Assembly: GCA_037043015.1 (NCBI GenBank)
Contig: CM073326.1
Span: 9,494,345 to 9,558,344, forward strand
Direction: 5' to 3'
Source of the DNA: Bryum argenteum
Taxonomy: Eukaryota > Streptophyta > Bryopsida > Bryales > Bryaceae
DNA: 64,000 nt
Every line of letters starts with the position of its first letter. Position 1 is the first letter of the stretch. Positions 1-14,568 of this stretch are shown piece after piece. Made by a program: the position numbers and the translations under genes. Below the pieces are notes generated by a model, which was not told where the DNA came from, made no database searches, and saw only the letters and a list, made by a program, of their open reading frames with translations.

Positions 1-1057
1 CCAAGGCAACAACCTCCGCCGCAATAACCATAAATGGCCCTCCTCATCTCTTTTTAGTTTCGTTATTCACAGGTTTGAGGCTTCGTTGAGGTTGGAGGTT
101 TTTAAGCATTTGTAATTATAACTTGCCGTGGATTGATGAGGTGACTCATGCATTGGGTTTTGGAATTGGCTTCGTCCTTTACAAGTCGTGTTCCACTTGA
201 AGAGGTGATAATTGCTGTGCGGTTTCATCCTATAATTTGCTTGAATGTAAGTGGAGTGACTATTTTGGGGAGAAACAGTTTTTATGTATATTATGGAATT
301 TCGAAATCAAATTCAATGAATAATAAGTCCGATTTTCTTTCTCCTTGTTTCTTGTCTCTCAACCCTTCAACCCCTAAATGTTGAAATTTGACATTTTGGA
401 TGACAAGCTTTAATTTTGGAGAGTCATAGCTTCTTCATAGCTTCTTCATATAAGATCTTATTTTAATGAATTTTTTTTAGGTTGACACCCAAATTAAGTA
501 CTAATCTACATTGTAAAATTTGTAAACCTATCCAAGTAAGTGCGTAAATCGCTTTGGTATTTATGGTTTTAACCTTTGAGAGCATTCGTAATGAGGCTTG
601 TATATGGATACACTTAAAATTGTAGCCACGCAAGCCTTCACCTCGCTCATTATCTTTTCAGGCCTCTTCATCTTTTAACCCTTGACTCCCTTGATACATC
701 TCTCCTAAAGGCCCTTGTCTCCTGGATACTTGGAAGAACCACTCGATCTATTATAAATGATGCTAGTTTTGCCAAACGTTGTTTAATTATATCGAATGAT
801 ATTTCCCATAGATGTAAAGGAATGACTTAAAATCTGAATACCACATCCTATGTAGATGAGGTGATTTGGTGCTCCACCGCAACACTTTTAAGACCAATTT
901 TTTTTTTTACAATCAAGATAAAAATAAGAAAAACATTGATGGTAATTGTGTAGAATTTAAAATTATAGATGGTCTAATATCATATTATTTTTCAAATAGA
1001 AAAGTACAACCTCTCTACCCCCTGAACTCTTCACAAACTAGATGTAATCTATGTATA
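1..1057. other. Noncoding AT-rich stretch, no gene seen
   Basis: I see no open frame with a recognisable protein and no convincing exon. The first 150 bases could be the edge of a transcribed region entering from the left, because they are less AT-rich than what follows, but nothing confirms it. Confidence 0.4.
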
Positions 1058-1300
1058 TAACAGAATTGGACGATCCTTCCTATTCACCAATGAACCAACC
1101 TACCTACATACTTACCAACCGATGAACTTACCAACCTACCTACCCTCTTTTATCTTCTTTGGATTATGCATTAAAAAAATGTATGTAAAGAAAGAAAGAA
1201 AAAAACACAGTTTGAGAAAATGGTAGACAGGGGATACGTTTTAAAGTACCATGCAAAGACCTTTCCTAGTAACACATAATTACGCATATGCAAGCACTTC
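1058..1300. repeat. Dispersed repeat with CCTACC/CCAACC tract, copy 1
   Basis: It begins ACAGAATTGG, then GATCCTTCCTA, a run of CCAACC/CCTACC words, an A-rich stretch, GATAC and AGTACCAT. The same order of words appears at 63342-63590, so these are two diverged copies of one repeat. In this copy the ACAGAATTGG start directly follows TA; in the other copy a MITE sits at exactly that TA. No coding content. Confidence 0.7.
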
Positions 1301-1320
1301 AACCAAATAGTATGTTCACA

Positions 1321-1445
1321 ATCCCCCCAAGACCCCCAGCAGACCCCCCTCCCCCAAAACCCCCCCCCCCCCAAAACCCCCCCTTAAGACCCCCCAGACC
1401 CCCCCAAGATCCCCCAAGACCCCCAGCTGGACCCCTCCCATACCC
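1321..1445 (-). repeat. C-rich tract; G-run block on the minus strand
   Basis: About 120 bases are built almost entirely of C-runs (3 to 14 Cs) separated by AAGA, AAAA or AGA. On the minus strand this gives more than ten G-runs of three or more, a very strong G-quadruplex pattern. It can be read as a Gly/Trp-rich peptide on the minus strand, but that is low-complexity translation and not evidence of a gene. Confidence 0.85.
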
Positions 1446-1528
1446 CTCCGCATTTTGAGGCGCACTTTGCGGCCCGCACTCCACGGCGTAAACGAGATTT
1501 GGGGAGATAGTTAGAGACAACACTAGAG

Positions 1529-1760
1529 TAACCCTTAAAGGTCCCTTGGGGATAGTATGTACGGTGGCGTATAATTGAGATTTGCTACTAACAAGAAACT
1601 CTATATTGCGATCTTAAAAGCTTAGTAGAACCGCATGGATTTATATGTCAACTTGTTCTTTGAACTCAAATCTATTAAAGGTGTGCACTCATTCCAATAC
1701 AAACAAAATATGCTGTATTCTAGCAACCAAAATATGGTTGTTCAGACCTTTAAGGGGTAA
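1529..1760 (+). mobile_element. MITE-like element, copy A (TAACCCTTAAAGG termini)
   Basis: A 232-bp unit starting TAACCCTTAAAGGTCCC and ending GACCTTTAAGGGGTAA, so the ends are inverted repeats of each other. A homologous copy lies in opposite orientation at 27295-27527 inside a DDI1 intron; internal words such as GGGGATAGTATGTACG, AACAAGAAACTCTA and TTGAACTCAAA are shared. There is no coding capacity. The superfamily is not assigned because no clear target duplication is visible. Confidence 0.7.
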
Positions 1761-2280
1761 GAAAGATACTTTGTGATTCATGGTTGTGGAACAATGCATA
1801 ACTGAGGTGCATACACAAAAGTAGGTGGGATTTTCGTGATAAGTGTAGTCGCTCACAGCGATTTCTGGCATGCATGCAAGCCCATACTATGACTTCTTAG
1901 AGTGGACCCAACATTCATTGTTTTTCTTCCGTCTCGAATACATCAAAACAGTCACCACCCTCATGAGTTTCAATAATTGTAGCCAATAGCCAGTTTGTTG
2001 GTAAGAGAATTTCGACCCCAATAAAGGGAAGAAATAAAAACAATGGAATCAGAAGCAGCTTTGTGTGTCCATTTTTGCATGATACGATCTTTCGTGAGTA
2101 ATTTTGTGTCCTTTTTCGATGGACGGTCCTGGAGCATCTGCCACTTGCTGTGTCCTGGAGCATTCATGCATTCTTACGTGTACTAAAGTTTGCCACTGCT
2201 CAGGCTCAACGTGTCCCCCCCTTTCCTTTCTGAACTCCCACATCAACCACCACGCTATATTGCATTCGAGCAGAGCCACC
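1761..2280. other. Noncoding, nothing recognised
   Basis: Several short overlapping open frames exist on both strands between about 1900 and 2440, but they contradict each other and resemble no family. I see no support for a gene. Confidence 0.4.
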
Positions 2281-2284
2281 GACC

Positions 2285-3080
2285 GCTTTCGTTCAGGTAC
2301 ATATTCTCGCTGTTCTTTGAATCGCAAGCTGATTACCACAAATAGAAGTTCTTATTTGCTACCATTCTATTGCAAGCGAGCAGGGCGATCGATCGACAGG
2401 TACATGTCCTCGTTGTTCATTGAATTGCATGTTGCTTATTAGAAAGCTTGACTCACTCTTGGTCCCGCGGTACCACGGAATTGAGTAGCGTCGTTTCATA
2501 TTCGCTCAGGTACATCATCTCGCTATCGATTGCACACGTTAGTTACTTCGCACTGGATTCAGTTCTCGTTTCTATCAGCCACTAGACTCGATCAGGTACG
2601 ATTTCTCGCTGTCGATTGAATGGAAAGTTGCTTCCATTCAGAGCCTCACAAACTATAATCATCTGGCACCCGCTCGCTGAACCCAGGCACAGAGATCGGG
2701 TCGATTGTCGCAGGTACAGTTTCGGGCTGTGGCGATGCAATTGCAAATTGCTCACAGAACTCTAGCTTTCATTCTAATTAGCCATCGCTCACTGAGCCCA
2801 CTCCACACTGTAGTCGCTCGCTGTTTGTAGATGGCAAGTACAGAGATTTTTTAACTACAGAGATTTTTTCAGACTCTCAGAAGTAGTTAGAGTTTGTAGA
2901 TGTGCACACTACAGAGCGCCACGACTTTAGTCACTCGTTTTAACTAGATACCATGCCATCGCTCGCTGAACCCACTCGAGCAGCGTACAGATCGAGTAAT
3001 TGTACTCGCTCAGGTACAATTTCGGCCGGGCTGTGGCGATTCAAACTGGCAAGTTGCTCACAGAAACTCTAGTCATCCTG
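2285..3080 (+). repeat. Degenerate CAGGTAC repeat array upstream of the reductase gene
   Basis: At least six diverged units share the core CAGGTAC then 4-6 nt then TCTCGCTGT or TTCGGGCTGTGGCGATT, followed by an AATTGCAAGTTGCTCAC-like segment. Cores start near 2295, 2398, 2508, 2595, 2710 and 3013, mostly 88-115 bp apart with one 300-bp gap. CAG|GTAC is also a good splice-donor word, so the array could be part of a 5' leader. It lies directly upstream of the reductase start codon. Confidence 0.6.
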
Positions 3081-3310
3081 GACTCGCTATAGCTTTTATT
3101 CTAATCAGCCATCGCCCACTGAACCCACCCGATGGAGCACGCCTACATGCACGCCCACCAGTCTAGGTTCCTACTGCGATGGTGATGGACAAGGTTGACG
3201 GGCATGTGATTGAGGGTTTGGATGTGCAGTTGTGCTGCATGTGACTGGTGGATGATCCAATGCATGTGGGTTTGGTTGTGCAGGAATTTTAAGTGGTGAG
3301 GGAGGCAATC

Positions 3311-6043
<2,733 letters not shown>

Positions 6044-7370
6044 ACAATAGGTACTTTTATGGGGTTGTATATCATATAAGACCCTATGGTTACAATTCAC
6101 ATGCTTGAATGTGAAATTTTGTAAAAGACTTGGTATATAAAGGTTTTACATATGAATTTTGAGGTTACATCATAAATCCATCAAAAATATTGTTGTTATT
6201 CTTGCTGGTATATTTATTATACCCTCTCTGTATGGTTATTGGATATAGAGAGAATATGTCGTATTTGTTTTAGGAATCTTTTTGTATAAGTGGAATTATG
6301 TACTTTTGAAGTATTTAGAATATTCTGATGATGGGTATTTACAAGTACAAAAAATAATGTCTAAGTAGGTATAAATTTAGTCAAGGAGTATGCAGAAAGT
6401 ACAAGAATATTCATGTACTTCGGTAACCTTGTGTTTATGTATTCTTATGAGTGGGTTACCATTGAAGAATATGAGATGTATGGAGGTGTGTAATGTGTAG
6501 TAGCGGTGATCCAAAAAATCTCAACTTTCAAATGTTGGGTGTATTAACCCTAAAGATTCAAGAAAGAAAGTTGAAATGGCTTTTTGGGGTTTCCACAGGA
6601 AAAAAAAAATAGCCAACTTTTACCATTATAATTTCACAAATGAAAAATAGTCAATGGTTGAGATTCTACATGCAAGTAAAGAGAGAAGTTAACTCTAAAA
6701 TCCTGAGTTGGATCTTTTAAACAGTACTTAGATTGGGGCTTGGAGGAGACAAATGTCATTTTATGTAATTTAAGCAATTTTGCATCAAGGATCTTTGAGG
6801 TTTAATAGGAAATGGGCTCATCCGGATGTGCCGGGCTAGAAAACTTAGGTTCACAAGAACGTTCATACTTGAAATTATTGTATGATTATGATTATGTAAG
6901 TGTAACATCTTGACAAATAAAGTAATCGTGTTTGAAATTGGAATGGTGGTTCAAAATTCAAGAGAATGTAGAAAGATTGTAATGTTTGACCGAGCACTTG
7001 AAGGTACCGTGGGCAAGGAGTTTCATGACTTACAGGTATGAATTGAGTGTTGTGTCATGCTCAAAAAATTCGTTTGAACTACACAAGAGTTGTTGATTAG
7101 TATTGTACAACAATTGTTATTTACTAAAAGGTACCTATTTCTCAACATTTCTAAGATTAGCATTCAACTTGAGCCATCATTGCAATCTATGCTCTTTGGT
7201 TTTTTTTCTTGAAGCCACCAATTGCACTAGATCCCAATAGATATAATTCCTCCTAGAAACTTCCTTGCTCTCACATTAGTGTTTGAAATATAGTGTTGTA
7301 ACACTAAGGTGACGTGCGACTTTCACTATTTTTAGATTGCAATCAACATGATACACCAATCAACAACTCT
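6044..7370. other. Intergenic; reductase 3' flank, AT-rich
   Basis: The first 100-200 bases after the stop probably hold the 3' UTR and polyadenylation region. Beyond that I recognise no coding sequence or repeat. Confidence 0.4.
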
Positions 7371-7374
7371 TGTC

Positions 7375-7495
7375 AGTCTTATGTGGTGAAAGACCAAGAA
7401 GATAAAATTCATTTTCATCGTCATGGCTCTTGGCCAAGAGCCGTGACCATGATAAATCAAAAATGACTTATTGAATGGCTTGGTCACTCTTGTAG
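7375..7495. mobile_element. Foldback MITE with CACTACAAG-type end
   Basis: An inverted repeat is centred at about 7436, where GGCTCTTGG meets CCAAGAGCC. The right end, read on the minus strand, is CACTACAAGAGTGACCAAG, the form of terminal repeat typical of plant CACTA-derived MITEs. The left end is more diverged (GTGAAAGACCAAG). No coding capacity. Confidence 0.5.
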
Positions 7496-7647
7496 TGTAA
7501 AGTGGATTTAGACCAGGACAAGTTTAGGCTCAGTTCTCTAATATAAATCCTCATCATTCTCTCTTTTTTTCCTTTTTTCTCCCTCCCCTTTTTTCCTCCT
7601 TTCTCCTTAAATAATTGAACACTAGCCAATCAATGATTTTTGAGCCT

Positions 7648-7715
7648 CATGGTCTCGTTGATTGTAGTTGAGTCGAGGCATTTGCTTCCACTCAACTATA
7701 ATCAAGGAGACCATG
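7648..7715. repeat. Long hairpin with 26-bp arms
   Basis: The arm 7648-7673 (starting CATGGTCTCGTTGATTG) pairs with 7690-7715 (ending AATCAAGGAGACCATG) with about two mismatches around a 16-nt loop. It may be a MITE core or the source of a small hairpin RNA; nothing in the sequence separates these. Confidence 0.6.
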
Positions 7716-8590
7716 AAAACATCATCTACTATGGAATATTTAAATACTTTGGGGACCTCAAAGTTACTGGTCATACTCCTTTTTTCAGGATAGTGTTAAA
7801 CCAAATGGGACCAAGAGCACTTTACTCTCAGTCAATCTTCATGGTCTATAGTGTATAGCGACCCTAACTTTATATAACTCTAGGAAACTTTCCCCCGTAG
7901 AGTTAACCCGGAATGGTTATGGATGCCCACTCGGGTATGGGTGTCTCGATCTTAAGTACCTCCACACCTCTTTGCATTGCTCTCGCTCCTCTCCATTTCA
8001 AGCCTCCACTTTTGGCCCTCCCAATTACGCTCCCCCCTATTTGTACTTTAGCGCATTTCACTCTTTACCTTAAGTTCCTCTCCTCATGCACAATCTTACA
8101 ACGTTATTGAGGGCTAAGGTAACAAGCTCAAAATCCGCACAAGCTCGAGAACCAACCCCCTTATTGAATTGTTGAGCCTGGAGAGTTCAACTACCAACCA
8201 ACTGAATTTGCTGAATGGATGAGCTTCATACACTTGTACTATACATTGAGAACATTTGGTTGAGCATGCACTTTATGTGCGGGAAGGGACACATCCAAGA
8301 ATCTTCCTTCTTTTATTTGTGTAAAATCTACCACATACACAAAAATGATACTTTTTGTTGCATCGCCCTCCTTGTTACTTTGCTTATTGACAAAAAATTC
8401 TCACTTGCTACTTTTGGGTCGGAGTCTCCTCTCTGAAATTTGTGTTATCTTAAAACTTCCAAAAATATACATATCAGTACTAAAGCCTCGAGGAGGGCTC
8501 CCTACAATATCTATTGTTAGGAGGAGATGTGGTGTAAATTGAATTAAGCGAGTTCATTCAATGTTGTACCGCACCTAATAACATCCCTTA
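7716..8590. other. Noncoding, nothing recognised
   Basis: A few 60-75 codon open frames occur but none matches a family or shows exon structure. Confidence 0.4.
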
Positions 8591-8594
8591 CAAT

Positions 8595-8630
8595 ATGACC
8601 CATAACTTAGTTATGACCCATAACTTAGTT
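8595..8630. repeat. 18-bp tandem duplication
   Basis: ATGACCCATAACTTAGTT occurs twice head to tail, identical. Confidence 0.9.
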
Positions 8631-8712
8631 GTGTAGTTCAAACTTGAAGCAATTCAATCAATTAAGTTTTTCTAATTCATAGAATCTAGCAAATGTTCTC
8701 TACCAACCTACG

Positions 8713-8769
8713 TAGAAATGGCATTAAAACCTAGAAATGGCATTAAAACCTAGAAATGGCATTAGAACC
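8713..8769. repeat. 19-bp tandem triplication
   Basis: TAGAAATGGCATTAAAACC occurs three times in a row; the third copy differs by one base (ATTAGAACC). Confidence 0.9.
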
Positions 8770-10634
8770 TTGCTCATTTACTTACTTATGTTTTGGACCA
8801 ATCAATGTATTAAATGATTGCAGAAATACATTTTAGACTTGAGCAACTTTGATTACTCGATATTTTGGATTTTATATGTAAGTCTAAATTGCACAAGAGT
8901 CCTACTGAACCTTACTCATTTTCTACTTCCAAGAAATTACAATTCCTAGTGATACCGTGGTCAAACCATTTTAATAAGTGTTGTACTATGAGACGGTGCC
9001 TGAGGTCTTTTGTCTTGCATGCAGTGGCAAGGGTCAAGTACATAACAGTACACCTATAAGACTGTGTGTCCAGACTTATCAGTTTGACTGGAATTCAACT
9101 CATTCATACTCGTTGAAGCAATAATGAAAAGCTAGTACATGATAGCAACTGAGCACTTGACCAAGATTTTTCCAGGACAACCGCACTCATAATAGAAGGT
9201 GCTCCATCACAAATGCCTCATCTAACTTCTTAAGATTTGTACCCACACTCACACCTACTTTCGCAGGTCGGGCAAGAGACCAAGGTGCTCATCCACTATT
9301 TATACTCATTGAGCAATAACAACAGACTCCAAAAGACAAGCATCCAGGATAGAATATGAAGGTCGCAAATAAAAGATCTACTTCAAGAAACATGGAAAAG
9401 TAATCAAACAATTTTCATCCAAAAGCAGAAACTGTTATTCGGTAGGATGCTCGCTGAGCCCTCAAAAAAGAGGTAAAAACGAGATGTTGGTTGAAAAGTG
9501 ATTGAGAACAGTTTAACAAATGATTGAAAAGACGGGCACTGGTACATGTACCACAAAACGAACTGCAATCACTAGCATGGGGTTGAAAGAAAGACGAACC
9601 TAGCAACATCAAGCACAGATCACCAACTTATGAGTGGCTTGTACACAGATGAACCGAAACGCTGAAACAGTTGCAAATATACTACATATAAACAAAAGGA
9701 GTGAAACCGATCTCTGATACAGAGAATCTTCAAGTGGATACATACAGGGACTTTTATCTCACAAACCTTGCATTCGGTAAAGAACACAAGGGCAAACGCC
9801 ACTTTGACCTCGTAAAATCAATTCTGAACTGAAGACTACAGCCTCTTGTGAAATGATGTTACAGGATGTACTTCTACCGCGCTCAACGATTCAGTTCAGC
9901 TACAAATTGACAACCCTGCTAAGTAAAAAGAGAAAAAGACAAAAGAACAAAAGACAAAGCTAGCGAATAAGACAGTCACAAGCGACAGAGAGAGCGCGAT
10001 TCATTCAGTAAAAAGATTTAACCTCCTTGTACATTCCGATTTAACCTCGCCGTAGTTCCCAAAGCTCCTAGAATAGTTCTCCGGCAGTCATATCTACCCA
10101 AATTCACCACAAAAACAACGAAAGCTAGGTCACTAGAAGTGGTCACTAGAGGAAAATAATGATACTGATATTGATGCTTCTAGGATATGAACATGCCTGA
10201 ATGGCGGTGTGTGAACCAATCAAACCCAAGCCACCAACGGGCAATTCAGTCAAAGAGAATGTAACTGAACACCCCAAACTGCACAGGAAAAAAGAGGAAG
10301 CTCTTACTTGGCTCCCGCACCACTCTCAAATAAGTGTGTGATCTGTCTCTGCAAAACGATGCTCCTGCACTCACATGCAGATAGCGATTCCTTGAAGTGT
10401 GAGAATCTACCATTGACCCAAGAAAACTAGAGAGCAAACGAGCCTGCTGAACATCAAAATGACCTCAGAGCTTGAGCTGAATTCATTGGCTACAGCATTC
10501 CTGCAGCACTTGGATCTCATAGGCTTGGCAAAGTGCATGTGTGTAGAGCCTCCTCACAGCAAAGCACTGATAAATATTCAGAACAACTGAATGCTGCTTC
10601 AAGTAAAAGCTTCTTGGAACTTTCACTCACTACC
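8770..10634. other. Noncoding; includes the PUR-alpha 3' flank
   Basis: No coding family recognised on either strand. The part nearest 10634 must contain the 3' UTR of the minus-strand PUR-alpha gene. The somewhat higher GC from about 9800 to 10500 would suit a long, possibly spliced 3' UTR, but I cannot prove it. Confidence 0.4.
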
Positions 10635-12741
10635 CTAGCCCTCAGCTCTCTTTCGTGGGGGTGCAATAGTGCGTACGTTCGCCACATTCGAGCCAACCAA
10701 GCCTTGACTTTTCACCATCTCCACAAACTGCCCGATCGTCTCATGAAATTGCTCTAGAGCAAGTGCTGGTAGAATGATGGCTGATCGGTCCTGTCCTGTG
10801 ACCTGAAAAAGCATTGCAATGAATAGAATGATATCAAATTTAAATATGCAAAATCAGTTTATCCTAGCAAATTAATAAACTTAACAAGATGGTTAGGCAT
10901 GAAGCAACAGAAATGTCAAGACACGCGACTTAAAAGATACAATCAAGCACTCAGTACGTTATACCATATTCTCCTACGGTGACACATAGCATTACACGAA
11001 GCCACCAGAATGTAAGTGGGCGTGCACAAACACGCACTTCCGTTGGATTGTGAAACTCACCTCTGAAATTCTAAGGTACTGCCCTCGAGCATTGCTTCCG
11101 AGATCGAAAAAGAACTTCTTCTGCTCAGCTCTAATAACACGAGCAGTAGCGAGGCCTCCGGCGGACAGAATATTGGATGTGGCTACATTGGGAGAACCCC
11201 CCTCAGGAGGGGGAGCGTTGCTTGCTGATGCTGGTGGAGAGGAGGTAGTTGGATGGTATCCACTACCAACATTGTCCGACATGTTGACAACAATGTGCTC
11301 CTGAGAACTCGGACCTTGCTGAATATGAGAATGAAAAAGACATTCAGAACACTTGAAGTTACATCAAAAACAAACATCGCAATTTCCAGCAACTCCTGTA
11401 GTGCATATCCTAATGAATCACCAAAAAATCAAAATAGCAACACTTCCAACACTTCTTATACCTTACGCACATGAAAAGCCAAGTAATCCATTGAGTTTCG
11501 GGAATCTGAACTAACCAAAGGACGATCCTAGAGATACCCAAACATGTGCTTCGTTCACAGCACACGATGAAATTCACAAGCTTCGCCATCTGCTAAAACG
11601 CTATCTGGCAACACTAACACACGACATAGTACAGAGATGTTGATTGTGAGCATAGTATTCCGAACCTGAAGGGGTCCAGAGCTGGGTGGTGGGTGCTGAG
11701 GCATGAGAAGTTGAGATGCATCGTGAATTTCGACCAGTATGCTACGAAAAGCTGCCCAACCTTCGTCTTGAGCACTGCCAGCAGGCACAATGATAGTGCT
11801 GCGATTGCGAGTCACTGATGCTTCAGACACCTACAGAGCAGGCATCAGCTTATGGTCCTAAGAAAAACGACGCTAATCTTAAAGTTAAAATAGAGGCGAA
11901 AATGGCGACCAAATTCAAATATCATCTCTTGAAGTGGATACTATTCCAACCTCGTCTAGAAGGTAATAATTCGACACTGTAACATGTAGTCAGACGGGCC
12001 CCATCTAGAGAAGTACTAATTCAAGTGTCGTTTTCTGTAAGCACTAGACGACCCTGGTTTATGGTGCCTACCTTCAAGAACCGCCCCCTCTGATTCTCCC
12101 CGACGTCGAAGTAAAACACCTACAGAAAGCAAGCCCACCTCAACATTAACGAACATCGACAGCAAGCATTGTAATGGACAAAAGCAACCGAGTCTTTTTG
12201 AATGTTGAAGAAATCAAAAGGTCAAAAAACAAGGATTACAAACAAGCTACAGAAAGCCCCGACGACCTTGTAGATGTGAGAATATGAAACTGTGGTGACC
12301 AGGAGAGGAAGCAAACATCGAAGCACTCAAACGAACACTCTACAATTACCACGAATCTGTAGAACAATAAGTGCTTTAACTAATTGATGAATGAAAAGCC
12401 TCGGCCTTTTTCAATGAGTCAAGTGAAATAGTTCTGATAATCTACAAAGCATTCAGGTATCAGACTTGGCGGCTAGATTTTAGACAGGATACCTTGGTGT
12501 CCAGCTGCAGTTCCTTGCTTGAAAGCTCCTCCTCGCTACTAGCGTAGTAGGTGAACAAATCCACAAACCAAACTATACCCGCAACAGGGACGATGATAGT
12601 GGATCGGGAACCGGAAGTTTTCTCAGATATCTTCAAGTACCGACCACGCGGATTCTCCTTCAAATCGAAGTAGAAAAGCTTGTGCTCCACCTGAAGTGTC
12701 TTGCACACAAGCTCTGCATCCCCTCCAGGTGCAGCGTCCAT
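10635..12741 (-). CDS. PURA: PUR-alpha single-stranded nucleic-acid-binding protein
   Basis: Five coding exons on the minus strand (12741-12493, 12119-12072, 11830-11666, 11318-11061, 10802-10635) join in phase to about 295 residues, matching the usual length of plant Pur-alpha (296 in Arabidopsis). Three PUR repeats are visible. Repeat I is at about residues 10-80 (LVCKTLQVEHKLFYFDLKEN, RGRYLKISEKT, STIIVP), II at about 80-140 (VFYFDVGENQRGRFLKVSEA, RSTIIVPAG, GWAAFRSILVEIHDAS), and III at about 215-280 (IRAEQKKFFFDLGSNARGQY, ISEVTGQDRSAIILP). A Ser/Pro-rich linker joins II and III. Family knowledge: binds purine-rich single-stranded DNA/RNA and, in Arabidopsis, telo-box promoters; nuclear. 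The start is MDAAPGGD, just after an acceptor AG near 12781, so a 5' UTR intron is likely. All repeats look intact. Confidence 0.95.
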
Positions 12742-12780
12742 CGAAACGAACTGTGACCACCCGCTCAAGCTCAGCCCCTT

Positions 12781-14160
12781 CTGTTCACACGAAATCATAA
12801 GGAACCAACTGCTGACAAACAATTCCGTGATACAATTTCGTCTAAAATCAATGATGACCATCCTAAAGACTTGAAGACTTCAGAAAATAATCTACCTCCT
12901 CAAACAAATTCAACGGAACACCCCTGACTTAGGGGAGTACAGTCTCCTTGAAATCATACACGCTATAAGAAAAACTACCGCCACGAAAATGTCGTCATGC
13001 AATCATCTCGAACTAGATTCTGATCATGACTTTCATCCTTCTACTCTAGATGTTCAGCACATTCATAAGTTTTAAAACCCCGATTATTCCGAAAATAAAA
13101 CCCTAGCTCACCGGAAGCAATATTCAAGTGCGAAAGGGCATCCCCTCATATACACAAAAAGACAACTTGGAGCAGTGATGACACTGGAACAATTGTAATT
13201 CCCTCAAAAACATTATTGTTGTTTATTATTATCCGGTACTCGTACCTCCTGCAATCATTCCGAAATAGAATTTTGAAAAGCCCCTGGTAAATTTCACTCT
13301 GACCTTCGTTCGTGTTAGTTCTAGCATTCCAAACCCTACCACACCTCGGAAATTTCGTCAACAAAACCCTACACATCCAGTCGCCTGCAAAAGTCTACAA
13401 ATACTAATGTCTAACCAAGCACTGACACTACAATAGAACCCAAGGCGAAGGTCCACATACTCTTAAGTGCTGCAACCGTACTAAACTAGAACCTCCACCC
13501 GTTGATCCACATGTTCGTTCTAGCCAAACCCTGATGATATGGAAATTCCGCGATAAAACCCTAGCTCATTGCTCAAAAAGCTATTCTTGAGAGAAGACAC
13601 ATCGCATCAACAAGGACAAAACTCACTCACTTCCAATTCCGAAAATAAAATAAACTAGCTTTTCAATTACAAAAAGCAAAACCCTCGGTAGCCAGCCTGT
13701 TCAGACATTCCCGAGGTGAGGCCATATACTACCGGGCAATGTCTCCGGAAAAAGAGCGAGCCACGAGAACGAACGAGGGATGATGACTCACCGGCTACGG
13801 CGTGCAGAGACCACACCCGTCTTATCCAAGAACAACAACGATCCTCCAATCCGGGTTCTCACCACGCGGCAACCATGTCCAATTCTGCCTGTTCACATTG
13901 CATGGCAAAACAACGAAGCCAATGCAACAAGCTCGAAATGAGATGCGAGCGATCAGTGCTAAATCCCTTGCCACGGAGTCAATACGGCACGGCTTCTCAC
14001 GAAATCACTCTCGTTCGAATCGCAACGAGCAGATGCAGAAGCTGGACAGGACGCAAACAAGCAATGGTCGGCGTACAAGAGCAGAAATGGCGATGGTCGG
14101 AGCAGCAGCTACAGTCTACGAGGGCCTTCCCTTCACGTAGTCGCGCATGAAGGAGGGAGC
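12781..14160 (-). promoter_or_regulatory. PUR-alpha leader/promoter region with telo-box motifs
   Basis: The PUR-alpha start codon is preceded by a splice acceptor at about 12781 (minus-strand GTGTGAACAG), so this region should contain a 5' UTR intron, leader exon and promoter. Four exact AAACCCTA telo-box words lie at 13098, 13331, 13364 and 13556, with near-matches at 13525 and 13680. The segment 13690-14160 is the GC-richest part and is the likely first exon and core promoter. Conflicting overlapping frames in it on both strands do not look like protein. Confidence 0.5.
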
Positions 14161-14568
14161 AGTAGGGCCTCGTTCGCTTGTGGATTTTGTTACTTTTTCG
14201 GGTAGCTTTTGCTTTTTTCTACCCTAACCTGTGTGTGTGACCGAGTCCTTCCTTTTTTCATATGGAGCCCTGGTGCCCTTCACTTTTTCGTCCCTGCCCG
14301 TTGGCGGGAACTGTTGAATTTCTGACGGCTTGGTCCCCGTCCGTGAAGCGTAAGTAGTGAGTCATCAATGAGCGTACTACGTGAATATGTCTCCCTCCAT
14401 AAATATCAGTGGCTTATTTATGGTTTGATTAGGCTTCTTTGATTTGAGAATTAACTTCTTGTTTTCCTTTTTCTTCTTATTAGTTTTTTTGAGTTTTTCT
14501 TTTTTTCTTTTTATTCTTTTCCTTTTATGGCTGAGTACTAAATATATGTTTACAATGCGGGTATCTCT
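14161..14568. other. Intergenic, T-rich, nothing recognised
   Basis: Probably the distal PUR-alpha promoter. There is a pyrimidine-rich tract around 14455-14525 and no coding content. Confidence 0.35.

Noticed and set aside
1171..1523. Gly/Trp-rich minus-strand open frames
   Set aside because: Direct translation of the C-run tract, not a glycine-rich protein gene.
2049..2442. Opposing 80-112 codon frames
   Set aside because: Contradictory frames on both strands and no motif; they overlap the start of the CAGGTAC array.
13716..14150. Overlapping 112-144 codon frames in the PUR-alpha upstream region
   Set aside because: They overlap each other in different frames in GC-richer DNA, with no family resemblance; better explained as leader/promoter.
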